Source: Candidatus Omnitrophota bacterium
Lineage (GTDB): Bacteria; Omnitrophota; Gorgyraeia; Zapsychrales; Fredricksoniimonadaceae
DNA length: 48,925 nt
Assembly: GCA_015228785.1 (NCBI GenBank)
Contig: JADGCU010000007.1
Coordinates: 1-48,925 of the forward strand
Direction: 5' to 3'
Of the stretch, positions 42,399 through 48,925 are shown piece after piece. How positions within the stretch are numbered: the first letter of the stretch is position 1; each line of letters starts with the position of its first letter. The position numbers were made by a program, and so were the translations under genes. Below the pieces are notes generated by a model. The model saw only the letters and a program-made list of their open reading frames with translations, had not been told where the DNA came from and made no database searches.

Positions 42399-43252
42399 TC
42401 GAAGTCTGGTATAACACACTTGATCTTATTGTCCCTTTTGAGTGGGGGCATTATCTTTTTATGAAGAATGCGCTTCTTGCGATTCTTGTGATCACGCCTG
42501 TCTTTGCTTTGTTGGGGACAATGGTGGTCAGTAATCGCATGGCATTTTTTACAGATGTTTTAGGGCATTCGGCCTTGGCGGGGATCGCGATCGGGATTGT
42601 ATGCGGGATTCAGGATCCGACATGGCCGATGATCATCATGGCCATCGTTTTGGCACTTTTGGTGAATATTTTTAAAGGCTGGACACAGGCCTCGATGGAT
42701 ACGGTTCTGGGCGTCTTTTTGGCCTTTATGGTGGCGTTGGGGATTACGATCCTGAGTCGAGAGGGCGGTTTTGTTAAATATACTGTCTATCTGATCGGGG
42801 ATATTCTTGCGGTTACGCCTATGCAGATTGCGTGGCTATCTGGAATTTCTGTTTTGGTTCTTGTTTATTGGTATGTAGCGGGTAATGCTTTGATTTTGAC
42901 TAGCGTTAATAGTTCTCTGGCGCGTAGTCGCCGGATAAAGACATTGCTTATTGAGATGAGTTTTACGATTTTTCTTGCTGTTGTTGTGATGCTATCGATC
43001 CGTCTTGTCGGGATTCTGATAATTAATTCGCTTTTGGTGCTTCCGGCCGCGGCAAGTCGTAATTTTGCTCGCAGTACGCGTTCTTATACTTTATGGGCAA
43101 TCATTTTCAGCATGGTGTCAGGCGTGACGGGACTTATCACATCGTATTATTGGGGGACAGCCTCAGGCGCGACGATCGTGCTGTTTTCCGTGGGTTGCTA
43201 TATGCTCTCGGCCCTGCTAGGACGAGTGACGTCTAAAGCGATGCGGACGTGA
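42395..43252 (+). CDS. znuB: Metal ABC transporter permease (ZnuB-like)
   Basis: The protein has 285 residues with about eight transmembrane helices and the ABC-3 family motifs VSNRMAFFTDVLGHSALAGI and SIRLVGILIINSLLVLPAAA. The ATG at 42395 has AAGGAGGG and overlaps the znuC stop (ATGA). It forms the inner-membrane channel of the importer. A strong terminator follows at 43282. Confidence 0.94.
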   Translation: MIEVWYNTLDLIVPFEWGHYLFMKNALLAILVITPVFALLGTMVVSNRMAFFTDVLGHSALAGIAIGIVCGIQDPTWPMIIMAIVLALLVNIFKGWTQASMDTVLGVFLAFMVALGITILSREGGFVKYTVYLIGDILAVTPMQIAWLSGISVLVLVYWYVAGNALILTSVNSSLARSRRIKTLLIEMSFTIFLAVVVMLSIRLVGILIINSLLVLPAAASRNFARSTRSYTLWAIIFSMVSGVTGLITSYYWGTASGATIVLFSVGCYMLSALLGRVTSKAMRT

Positions 43253-43281
43253 GGGCATCCGTAGTGTGCTTAATGTGGGAG

Positions 43282-43314
43282 AGTCCCGGGAAGGAAATAA
43301 CCCGGGACTTTTTT
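43282..43314 (+). terminator. Strong intrinsic terminator after the metal importer
   Basis: AGTCCCGGG (43282-43290), 10-nt loop, CCCGGGACT (43301-43309), then a T-run. It is a perfect 9-bp stem with five G-C-rich pairs or more and separates the importer from the arsenic operon. Confidence 0.93.
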
Positions 43315-43315
43315 A

Positions 43316-43362
43316 TTGACATGTCCAGGTGCCACTGCTAGATTATGAACCATAGTTCATAA
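43316..43362 (+). promoter_or_regulatory. Promoter and palindromic operator of the arsenic operon
   Basis: Consensus -35 TTGACA (43316-43321) and -10 TAGATT (43339-43344) are 17 nt apart. The inverted repeat TTATGAAC-CATA-GTTCATAA (43343-43362) overlaps the -10 and covers the transcription start. This is the classic place for a repressor, with the DUF134 protein encoded 14 nt downstream as the candidate. Confidence 0.78.
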
Positions 43363-43376
43363 CTCCGGAGAGGCGT

Positions 43377-43700
43377 ATGCGGCCCAAGAAGACACGATGG
43401 ATTAAATGTTTGCCAGGGGAGAGATGTTTCCGGCCGCAAGGCAGGTTGAAAGAAAAGGCAGAGGGGATATTCTTGACTGTTGATGAGTTTGAAGCAATCC
43501 GACTGGCAGATCTTGAGGGGCTGACGCATGCTAAGTCGGCCAAACTCATGAAGATTTCCCGTCCTACCTTTACCCGGATTCTGGCCTCAGCTCATGGGAA
43601 TGTGGCTGATGGGCTTGTGAACATCAAAGCAATCAGGATTGAAGGCGGTTGTTGCCGCATTAAGAAAGAGGGGAAGAAAGATGCAGGGATTAAACGTTAA
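43377..43700 (+). CDS. DUF134 (UPF0251) helix-turn-helix protein, probable regulator
   Basis: The protein has 107 residues. DUF134 hallmarks are an N-terminal basic, Cys-containing segment ([19 protein letters not shown]), [17 protein letters not shown] and an HTH-like [18 protein letters not shown]. Cys are at the N terminus and near the C terminus (GGCCRI), which could bind metalloid. The ars operon lacks an ArsR, and the promoter has a palindrome at the start site, so this protein is the likely arsenite-responsive repressor. Its 3' end overlaps acr3 by 20 nt. Confidence 0.85.
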   Translation: MRPKKTRWIKCLPGERCFRPQGRLKEKAEGIFLTVDEFEAIRLADLEGLTHAKSAKLMKISRPTFTRILASAHGNVADGLVNIKAIRIEGGCCRIKKEGKKDAGIKR

Positions 43701-44742
43701 GAAGCTTTCATTTCTGGATCAGTATTTAACTTTGTGGATATTCCTGGCCATGGCGATTGGTGTGGGTGCGGGATTTTTCTGCCCAGGGGTTGCTGGCTTC
43801 TGGGATCAATTCAAGTCAGGGACAACGAATGTGCCGATCGCGATTGGGCTTATTCTTATGATGTATCCTCCGTTGGCGAAGGTTAAATATGAAGAGCTGG
43901 GGGATGTTTTTAAGGATTATAAGATTCTCGGGCTTTCTCTTGTTCAGAATTGGATCATTGGGCCGATCTTGATGTTTGCCCTTGCGATCATTTTCTTGCG
44001 GGGATATCCAGAATATATGGTTGGGCTTATTATGATCGGGTTGGCGCGCTGTATTGCGATGGTTATTGTGTGGAATGATCTTGCCGATGGTGACGCAGAG
44101 TATTGCGCGGGACTTGTGGCGTTTAACGCGATCTTTCAGGTTTTGTTTTTCTCGGTCTATGCCTGGATATTTATTACGATATTACCGGGTTGGTTTGGTC
44201 TCAACGGTGTTGTTGTGAGCGTGACGATTATGCAGATCGCTAAGAGTGTTTTTATTTATCTTGGTATCCCGTTTCTGGCAGGGATGATCTCAAGGATTAT
44301 TCTGATTCGACTGAAGGGTAAGGAGTGGTATGAGACTGCGTTTATTCCGCGTATCAGTCCTATGACGCTTATGGCGCTTCTGTTTACGATTTTCGTGATG
44401 TTTTCACTTAAAGGGGAATATATTGTGAGGATCCCCATTGATGTTGTTCGTATTGCGATTCCTCTGTTGGTGTATTTTATTGTGATGTTCTTTGTTTCTT
44501 TCTGGATGAGTAAAAAAGCAGGTGCTGATCATAAAAAGACGGTCACGTTATCTTTTACAGCGGCCAGCAATAATTTTGAGTTGGCGATCGCGGTGGCGAT
44601 CGCGGTTTTCGGCATTAATTCAGGAGTCGCCTTTGCTGCCGTCATCGGACCTCTGGTTGAGGTGCCGGTTATGATCGGATTGGTGAATGTGGCAAGGTCT
44701 TTTGACAAAAGAGATAGGATTGTTGAACCAAGTTGCCCATAA
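43681..44742 (+). CDS. acr3: ACR3-family arsenite efflux permease
   Basis: The protein has 353 residues with about ten transmembrane helices, read from the ATG at 43681 with AGGGG upstream. The family signature [19 protein letters not shown] contains the conserved essential Cys (C124). [21 protein letters not shown] is also typical. ACR3 exports As(III) using the proton motive force. The start lies inside the DUF134 gene and arsC follows after 9 nt, which makes a compact resistance operon. Confidence 0.95.
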   Translation: MQGLNVKKLSFLDQYLTLWIFLAMAIGVGAGFFCPGVAGFWDQFKSGTTNVPIAIGLILMMYPPLAKVKYEELGDVFKDYKILGLSLVQNWIIGPILMFALAIIFLRGYPEYMVGLIMIGLARCIAMVIVWNDLADGDAEYCAGLVAFNAIFQVLFFSVYAWIFITILPGWFGLNGVVVSVTIMQIAKSVFIYLGIPFLAGMISRIILIRLKGKEWYETAFIPRISPMTLMALLFTIFVMFSLKGEYIVRIPIDVVRIAIPLLVYFIVMFFVSFWMSKKAGADHKKTVTLSFTAASNNFELAIAVAIAVFGINSGVAFAAVIGPLVEVPVMIGLVNVARSFDKRDRIVEPSCP

Positions 44743-44751
44743 GGAGGGCGT

Positions 44752-45177
44752 GTGGGGAAAGAAAGAGTTTTATTCGTTTGTATCCATAATTCAGCCCGCA
44801 GTCAGATGGCCGAGGAGCTTTTGCGTCTGTTGGCGGGAGAGCGTTTTGATATCGAGAGCGCCGGTATTGAGCCGGGGCAGTTGAACCCGGTTGTTGTCGA
44901 GGTTCTTAAAGAATCGGGGATTGATATTTCCGGTAAAAAGACGCAAGCAGCGTCTGATCTGCTCAAGAGTGGTAAGATCTTTCATTATGTTATTACAGTT
45001 TGCGATGAAACGAGCGCTGAGCGCTGTCCGGTATTTCTTGGAGCGGTTAAAAGGCTTCATTGGGGATTTACAGATCCTTCCAGATTTGAAGGATCCTGGG
45101 AGGAGAAGTTGGTGAAGACAAGGGCAGTGCGTGAGGAGATCAAGCGAAAGATTGAAGCTTGGCTCCATAGTCTTTAA
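44752..45177 (+). CDS. arsC: Thioredoxin-type arsenate reductase ArsC
   Basis: The protein has 141 residues from the GTG at 44752, preceded by AAGGAGGG. The low-molecular-weight phosphatase P-loop CIHNSARS (C10, R16) is followed by CDETSAERC (C84, C92), the Cys pair that relays the disulfide to thioredoxin in the S. aureus/B. subtilis class. It reduces As(V) to As(III) for export by ACR3. The C terminus is basic and helical. Confidence 0.93.
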   Translation: MGKERVLFVCIHNSARSQMAEELLRLLAGERFDIESAGIEPGQLNPVVVEVLKESGIDISGKKTQAASDLLKSGKIFHYVITVCDETSAERCPVFLGAVKRLHWGFTDPSRFEGSWEEKLVKTRAVREEIKRKIEAWLHSL

Positions 45178-45199
45178 TGGATGAAGTAAGAGGGAGCAT

Positions 45200-46447
45200 A
45201 TGAAGAGTTGGTTCTGTGCGTTCGTGATTATTTTTCTATTTTTAGCGCGGCCTGTTTTTGCTCAAGAGCTAGATTCTGGCATTTATCAATTTCTCGTAAA
45301 TCAGAGAAATGTGCATACAGGTATCCCGGCGAGTTTCATTAATACGGATGATACGATGCTCGACGGGCAGGCTGCGACCTATGACCTGGCTATCGCAGGG
45401 CTTGGGTTTTTGCAGTTAAAAGACCGCGATTCAGCCCGGAAGATCCTGGAGTTCTTTGAAGGAAAATGGAATCAGGGAGGACTATGTAATTTCTATAATA
45501 TTCAGACAGGCGCTTGCGGGATCGAGACGACTGTTCATCTGGGGCCGAATATGTGGGTAGCGACTTTGGCGCTTCAGTATACGTTTCTGACTAAAGATAG
45601 GCGGTTTTATCCTCTGGCCAAGAAGATCGCGTTGTGGGGTATCGCACTTAATCATAAAGGTGGTGGAATTAGCATGGGACCTTATTTGGACTGGGGCGCG
45701 GATTGGCCGAACGTGTTTGGCGCGGAGAGCAATATCGTTGCGTATAGTGTCTTTCGGGCTATAGCGAAAGGGGAGGGAGATGCCGCGTCTAAGGTTTCTA
45801 TGGAGCTTGAGATGCAAGGGATCAGGAATTTTCTAAATGAGGGCGTCCTGTTAAAAGGAAGTGACGGGCGTCTTCAGAATATATTGGTGGGGCACAGCGC
45901 TTTAGAGGGAACTTTGATGATCACGGCGTGTGATGTGGTCTCTATGATGCTTCTTGTTTTTGATCCGAAAGAGCTTGTGACCTTCTTTGCGCTTCAGGAG
46001 GAAGATTTGCTCAACTTCGCGCGGGAACGGTTTATTGTTGAGGAAGACGGGATACGGGGATTTGATTTTTCGGATCAGGAAGCGTCTCAGGCGACTCTTC
46101 GGCCCAGGATGATCTCCCTTGAGTGGACCATGCAGATGGCATGTGCGCTGCGGCATATTTCTGATGTCTACGGGGCATCAGCTGATTATTCGGGGGATCA
46201 GGAGAAGATCAACCGTTACAGGAAAGAGGCGTCTTTTTATGCAAAGGAGATCGACAAGAAATCGATCGGTCTGGGTGAGATGTTGTTTTATCCGTATGCG
46301 ACAAAAGATACGCTTCAGGTGTTTCCTTTTGCGCCTTGGTGGAAGACACCCCGGGGTGATGTTGCGCTTTGCGGGGCCATGGCGTCGACCATGTGGAGAT
46401 TGTTCTATGACAAGGGGTTCAATCCTTTACGCATAGAAACTTTTTGA
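45200..46447 (+). CDS. Exported protein with alpha/alpha-toroid (glycosidase-like) fold
   Basis: The protein has 415 residues with a Sec signal peptide (cleavage near VFAQ). The rest is a set of helical hairpins with aromatic and Gly-rich loops: YDLAIAGLGFLQLKDRDSA, LGPNMWVATLALQYTFLTKD, GGGISMGPYLDWGADWPN, EWTMQMACALRHISD. This suggests a six- or seven-hairpin toroid as in several glycoside hydrolases and lyases. Acidic residues lie at loop ends, but no catalytic pair is certain. Its fold pattern recalls residues 430-800 of the modular protein at 26160. RBS AGAGGGAG. Confidence 0.78.
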   Translation: MKSWFCAFVIIFLFLARPVFAQELDSGIYQFLVNQRNVHTGIPASFINTDDTMLDGQAATYDLAIAGLGFLQLKDRDSARKILEFFEGKWNQGGLCNFYNIQTGACGIETTVHLGPNMWVATLALQYTFLTKDRRFYPLAKKIALWGIALNHKGGGISMGPYLDWGADWPNVFGAESNIVAYSVFRAIAKGEGDAASKVSMELEMQGIRNFLNEGVLLKGSDGRLQNILVGHSALEGTLMITACDVVSMMLLVFDPKELVTFFALQEEDLLNFARERFIVEEDGIRGFDFSDQEASQATLRPRMISLEWTMQMACALRHISDVYGASADYSGDQEKINRYRKEASFYAKEIDKKSIGLGEMLFYPYATKDTLQVFPFAPWWKTPRGDVALCGAMASTMWRLFYDKGFNPLRIETF

Positions 46448-46487
46448 TCAATGAGATGATGGAATATTGTTATTGAGGTGCCTAGAA

Positions 46488-46865
46488 ATGGATCGTGTGA
46501 AGTTTTGTACATTATGGCTTCCTGTGATTGCGTGGGCAGGACTTATTTTCTTTTGTTCCGCGCTTCCCCATCTTAAGACGAATTTATCGACTGATTTCAT
46601 TCTTCGGAAGGCCGCGCATATTACGGAATATTTCGTTTTGGCGCTTCTTTTGCGTCGGGCATTTTTGGGGACTTTTTCGATGGATGTTGGGAGGCTTTCT
46701 TTTTATTCGGCGGGGTTCGCTGTTCTTTATGCTATTTCAGATGAGATCCATCAGTTTTTTGTTCCAGGGAGAAGTTGCGCGATAACGGATGTTGGGATCG
46801 ATATAGTCGGTATTATTCTTTTTTATGTTTTTCTTAAGATCCGAAAACTGCAAACGGCTTCTTGA
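46488..46865 (+). CDS. VanZ-like membrane protein
   Basis: The protein has 125 residues from the ATG at 46488 with a GAGGTG site. It has four transmembrane helices and the VanZ-family motifs RKAAHITEYFVLALLL and SDEIHQFFVPGRSCAITDVGID. VanZ domains occur in many envelopes; in enterococci VanZ gives low-level teicoplanin resistance by an unknown mechanism. A resistance role here is not implied. Confidence 0.9.
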   Translation: MDRVKFCTLWLPVIAWAGLIFFCSALPHLKTNLSTDFILRKAAHITEYFVLALLLRRAFLGTFSMDVGRLSFYSAGFAVLYAISDEIHQFFVPGRSCAITDVGIDIVGIILFYVFLKIRKLQTAS

Positions 46866-46969
46866 GATACTTGATGATGGCTGCCCGTACCATTGCCATC
46901 TTCTTTAAGTTGGGGTAGGATATAAATAAATGAAAGCAAAAGATTCGCTAAAGGGGGCAATAAGAATTT

Positions 46970-47548
46970 ATGGCTAAAGAATTTGATAAAGAGCTTCTTA
47001 ATAAAACCGTTATTAGTATCGTAGGCGACACGTTTCAGAAGCTTTGCCGTGCAAAGTTTTCTGCGGATCCGGTTGTGCTGGAGAGGGACATCATTGAGTT
47101 TGATGGCCGGCTTTCTGTGTCTCCCATGGAGAAGTTTGACGCTCCTGCCTACGCCGGGGTCGTTAATTTCTTTTTGTCTCAAAAGGACCTTACTGAAGAA
47201 GTGGCTGTGGGCATGTTTGTTCTTATTATTAAAGAGGAGATTATGGAGAAGTTTTCCAAGGCTATGGGGCGCTCCTCGAGAGACAGTGAAGATGATGAGA
47301 TCATGTTGGATGTCTGTGGCGAAATGACCAACATTTTGGCCGGAAATCTTAAGAATGAGCTTGTTTCCCTTGGATATGCTGAGTTGGTCTTGTCTACCCC
47401 GAGCAAGTATAGAAATACCATTCGTGGCGGGGTTTTGTTTGATTATAGTCTTTATCAGAAACAGGAAATTATTTTTTCTTTCTGGAATCAAAAAAGTGTT
47501 GCGATCGAGGTATGTATGGGGGCTGTTCCGTTGAAGGGGAGATCATAA
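46970..47548 (+). CDS. CheX/CheC-like protein
   Basis: The protein has 192 residues. The segment DVCGEMTNILAGNLKNEL carries the ExxN active-site pair of CheC/CheX/FliY CheY-P phosphatases, flanked by beta strands of the expected type (EEVAVGMFVLIIKEEI). It is somewhat long for CheX. No chemotaxis kinase, CheY or receptor gene is in the window, so it may be an orphan response-regulator phosphatase. RBS AAAGGGGG. Confidence 0.75.
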   Translation: MAKEFDKELLNKTVISIVGDTFQKLCRAKFSADPVVLERDIIEFDGRLSVSPMEKFDAPAYAGVVNFFLSQKDLTEEVAVGMFVLIIKEEIMEKFSKAMGRSSRDSEDDEIMLDVCGEMTNILAGNLKNELVSLGYAELVLSTPSKYRNTIRGGVLFDYSLYQKQEIIFSFWNQKSVAIEVCMGAVPLKGRS

Positions 47549-47576
47549 TATCCAAATGTTTTAGAGAGGCGTGGCG

Positions 47577-48383
47577 ATGAAAGATAAAGATAAGAGCAAG
47601 GGAAGAAAGAAGCTGAAGAAGAAATTTTACGAGAAAGAATTGATCAGGCTTCAGGTTGAGCTTGTTAAGCTTCAGGAATGGGTCAAGGCGAAGGGTCTTA
47701 AGGTCGTTGTTCTTTTTGAAGGACGGGATGCTGCCGGGAAGGGGGGCGTGATCAAGCGCATTACCGAGGAATTGAACCCGCGTGTTTGTCGGGTGGTGGC
47801 CCTGGGGACTCCGACTGAGAAGGAAAAGAACCAATGGTATTTTCAGCGGTACGTGGCTCAGCTTCCGGCAGCAGGGGAGATGGTCCTTTTTGACCGCAGC
47901 TGGTACAACCGGGCAGGGGTTGAGCATGTTATGGGTTTTTGTACGCAAGCCGAGTATGAGCAGTTTTTGTATGATTGCCCTGAGTTTGAGCGCATGTTAA
48001 TGCGTAATGGGATCATTTTGATCAAATACTGGTTCTCGATCAGTGATGATGCTCAGGAGGAGCGTTTTCAGAGGCGCAATACAGACCCTGTCAGGCGATG
48101 GAAATTGTCTCCCATGGATGTCGTATCGCGCACCAAGTGGGTGGATTATTCGCGTGCCAAGGATGCGATGTTCAAGCACACCGATACCAAGGACTCTCCT
48201 TGGCATGTGGTGGATGCGGATGACAAAAAACGTGCGCGCTTGAATTGTATCCATCATTTGCTGTCTCTGATTTCCTACAAGGATCTGACGCCTTCGCCAG
48301 TTAAGCTGCCCCCGGTTCAGAAAGACAAGAAATACAGACGGCCACCTATGAGCAGTCAGCATTTTGTTCCGAGTGTTTATTGA
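47577..48383 (+). CDS. ppk2: Polyphosphate kinase 2 (PPK2 family)
   Basis: The protein has 268 residues from the ATG at 47577; a GTG at 47571 is too near the GAGAGG site. Walker A GRDAAGKGG, the lid module and Walker B FDRSWYNRAGVE are typical, and YWFSISDDAQEERF and SPMDVVSRTKWVDYSRAKD also match. The single-domain size fits class I PPK2, which moves phosphate between polyphosphate and ADP or GDP. The C terminus is basic and may hold polyphosphate. A terminator follows. Confidence 0.96.
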   Translation: MKDKDKSKGRKKLKKKFYEKELIRLQVELVKLQEWVKAKGLKVVVLFEGRDAAGKGGVIKRITEELNPRVCRVVALGTPTEKEKNQWYFQRYVAQLPAAGEMVLFDRSWYNRAGVEHVMGFCTQAEYEQFLYDCPEFERMLMRNGIILIKYWFSISDDAQEERFQRRNTDPVRRWKLSPMDVVSRTKWVDYSRAKDAMFKHTDTKDSPWHVVDADDKKRARLNCIHHLLSLISYKDLTPSPVKLPPVQKDKKYRRPPMSSQHFVPSVY

Positions 48384-48417
48384 TGCATCATAGTTGTTGC
48401 TAGTAGATTTTAGGGAT

Positions 48418-48453
48418 AACCTTCTGCGACTTTTATTGCAGGAGGTTTTTTTT
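48418..48453 (+). terminator. Intrinsic terminator after ppk2
   Basis: AACCTTCTGC (48418-48427), 10-nt loop, GCAGGAGGTT (48438-48447) with one G-U pair, followed by a run of eight or more T, part of which pairs. Confidence 0.9.
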
Positions 48454-48469
48454 CGGTTAGAATAAGTCT

Positions 48470-48925
48470 ATGTTTTCTTTAAGATTAATATTACTTATTA
48501 TGATAACCCTGTTCCCGTCTTTTGTTCACGCAAAAGGCATGAGCATTCCTGCGGCCTTCCTATATGAGGGTATTTCATACAAGTATGATGCGTTCTTAAA
48601 AGATCTTGTGATTAGCTTTGATGCGGACATTGATGGGGACGGTCGTGAGGAATCGATCGTGATGTTCCCGGCCAGTGATGATATGAATTTGCCTCGTGCG
48701 TTCACTTTTGTTTATGGCAATGGCTATGAGTTTCATATCCCAACCTATGAGTATCCCAAGAAAGTAGAAGCAATCGATATAGATCATGATGGCCGTAAGG
48801 AAATATTTCTTTATGCCTATGGGGGGACCCGTTATACGAAGCTCTTTGTTTTTAAGTATGAAGGGGCAAAAGGGCTTCACAAGCTTTTTGAGAATGGCAG
48901 CACGCTGGGAGTTGAGTTTTCATCT
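48470..48925 (+). CDS. Exported protein with Asp-rich VCBS/FG-GAP-like repeats, 3' truncated
   Basis: An open frame of 152 codons runs off the window. It begins with a Sec signal peptide (MFSLRLILLIMITL, cleavage near VHAK). Two calcium-binding-like motifs are visible: DADIDGDGREESIV and DIDHDGRKEIFLYAYGG, as in FG-GAP/VCBS beta-propeller repeats. Such proteins are usually periplasmic or surface-exposed. No good Shine-Dalgarno precedes the ATG; 48500 is an alternative start. Confidence 0.75.
   Translation, partial: MFSLRLILLIMITLFPSFVHAKGMSIPAAFLYEGISYKYDAFLKDLVISFDADIDGDGREESIVMFPASDDMNLPRAFTFVYGNGYEFHIPTYEYPKKVEAIDIDHDGRKEIFLYAYGGTRYTKLFVFKYEGAKGLHKLFENGSTLGVEFSS

Noticed and set aside
43315-43328. 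Third copy of the MarR-type palindrome at the arsenic promoter
   Set aside because: It shares TTGACATGTC, but six of those bases are the consensus -35 itself and the right arm is broken, so chance is likely.

Overview
The window reads as one stretch of a Gram-negative, anaerobic bacterial chromosome, most likely from the Candidatus Omnitrophota (Omnitrophica) or a close candidate phylum. The reasons are indirect: a bifurcating-type [FeFe] hydrogenase next to a sensory [FeFe] hydrogenase and a SpoIIE phosphatase, Sec signal peptides, an outer-membrane beta-barrel-like protein ending in Phe, and three large exported multidomain proteins of a kind I associate with that phylum. No rRNA, tRNA, CRISPR array, transposase or phage gene was seen. 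Coding density is high and most genes lie on the + strand with good Shine-Dalgarno sequences.

Layout. 1-5.8 kb: hydrogenase operon (partial NuoF/HydB-like subunit, HydA, sensory PAS hydrogenase, SpoIIE-type phosphatase). 6.2-8.9 kb: MazG-like pyrophosphohydrolase, an RsmH-like methyltransferase with an N-terminal extension, and a DEAD-box helicase. 9.0-11.5 kb: envelope proteins including MscL, and an archaemetzincin-like protein that has lost its catalytic zinc site. 11.7-14.4 kb: M28 peptidase, membrane alpha/beta hydrolase, small membrane protein. 14.4-21.4 kb: MarR regulator followed by a lipid-remodelling cluster (MFS-PlsC-AMP ligase fusion, hydrolase, hexapeptide-repeat protein, PaaK/CapK-like ligase). 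21.9-33.5 kb: three consecutive large genes with a homologous ~310-residue exported N-terminal domain, a junction box at the same residue position, unrelated central enzymes (radical SAM; alpha/alpha-toroid-like; two-part glycogen-debranching-like), and a homologous 63-68-residue C-terminal tail. 33.8-35.7 kb: HMGL-like aldolase, KDPG-type aldolase and cupin. 35.7-40.6 kb: outer-membrane protein, Lys/Ala repeat protein, ferritin-like protein, SDR, PNPOx-like protein, a structured palindromic leader and a metallophosphatase. 40.7-43.3 kb: Zn/Mn-type ABC importer. 43.3-45.2 kb: arsenic operon with a DUF134 protein in the regulator position. 45.2-48.9 kb: secreted toroid-like protein, VanZ-like, CheX-like, PPK2, and a secreted protein cut by the window edge.

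The strongest candidate for an undescribed system is the three-gene modular family at 21.9-33.5 kb. It behaves like an export or display chassis: a common front end, a conserved junction and a common tail carry interchangeable enzymes, some of which are normally cytoplasmic. A hairpin with a UNCG tetraloop, conserved in sequence and structure, lies about 235 nt upstream of two of the three genes. Other points of interest are a shared 14-bp palindromic operator linking the MarR gene to the M28 peptidase promoter, a nearly fully paired four-way-junction RNA upstream of the metallophosphatase, and the degenerate archaemetzincin.
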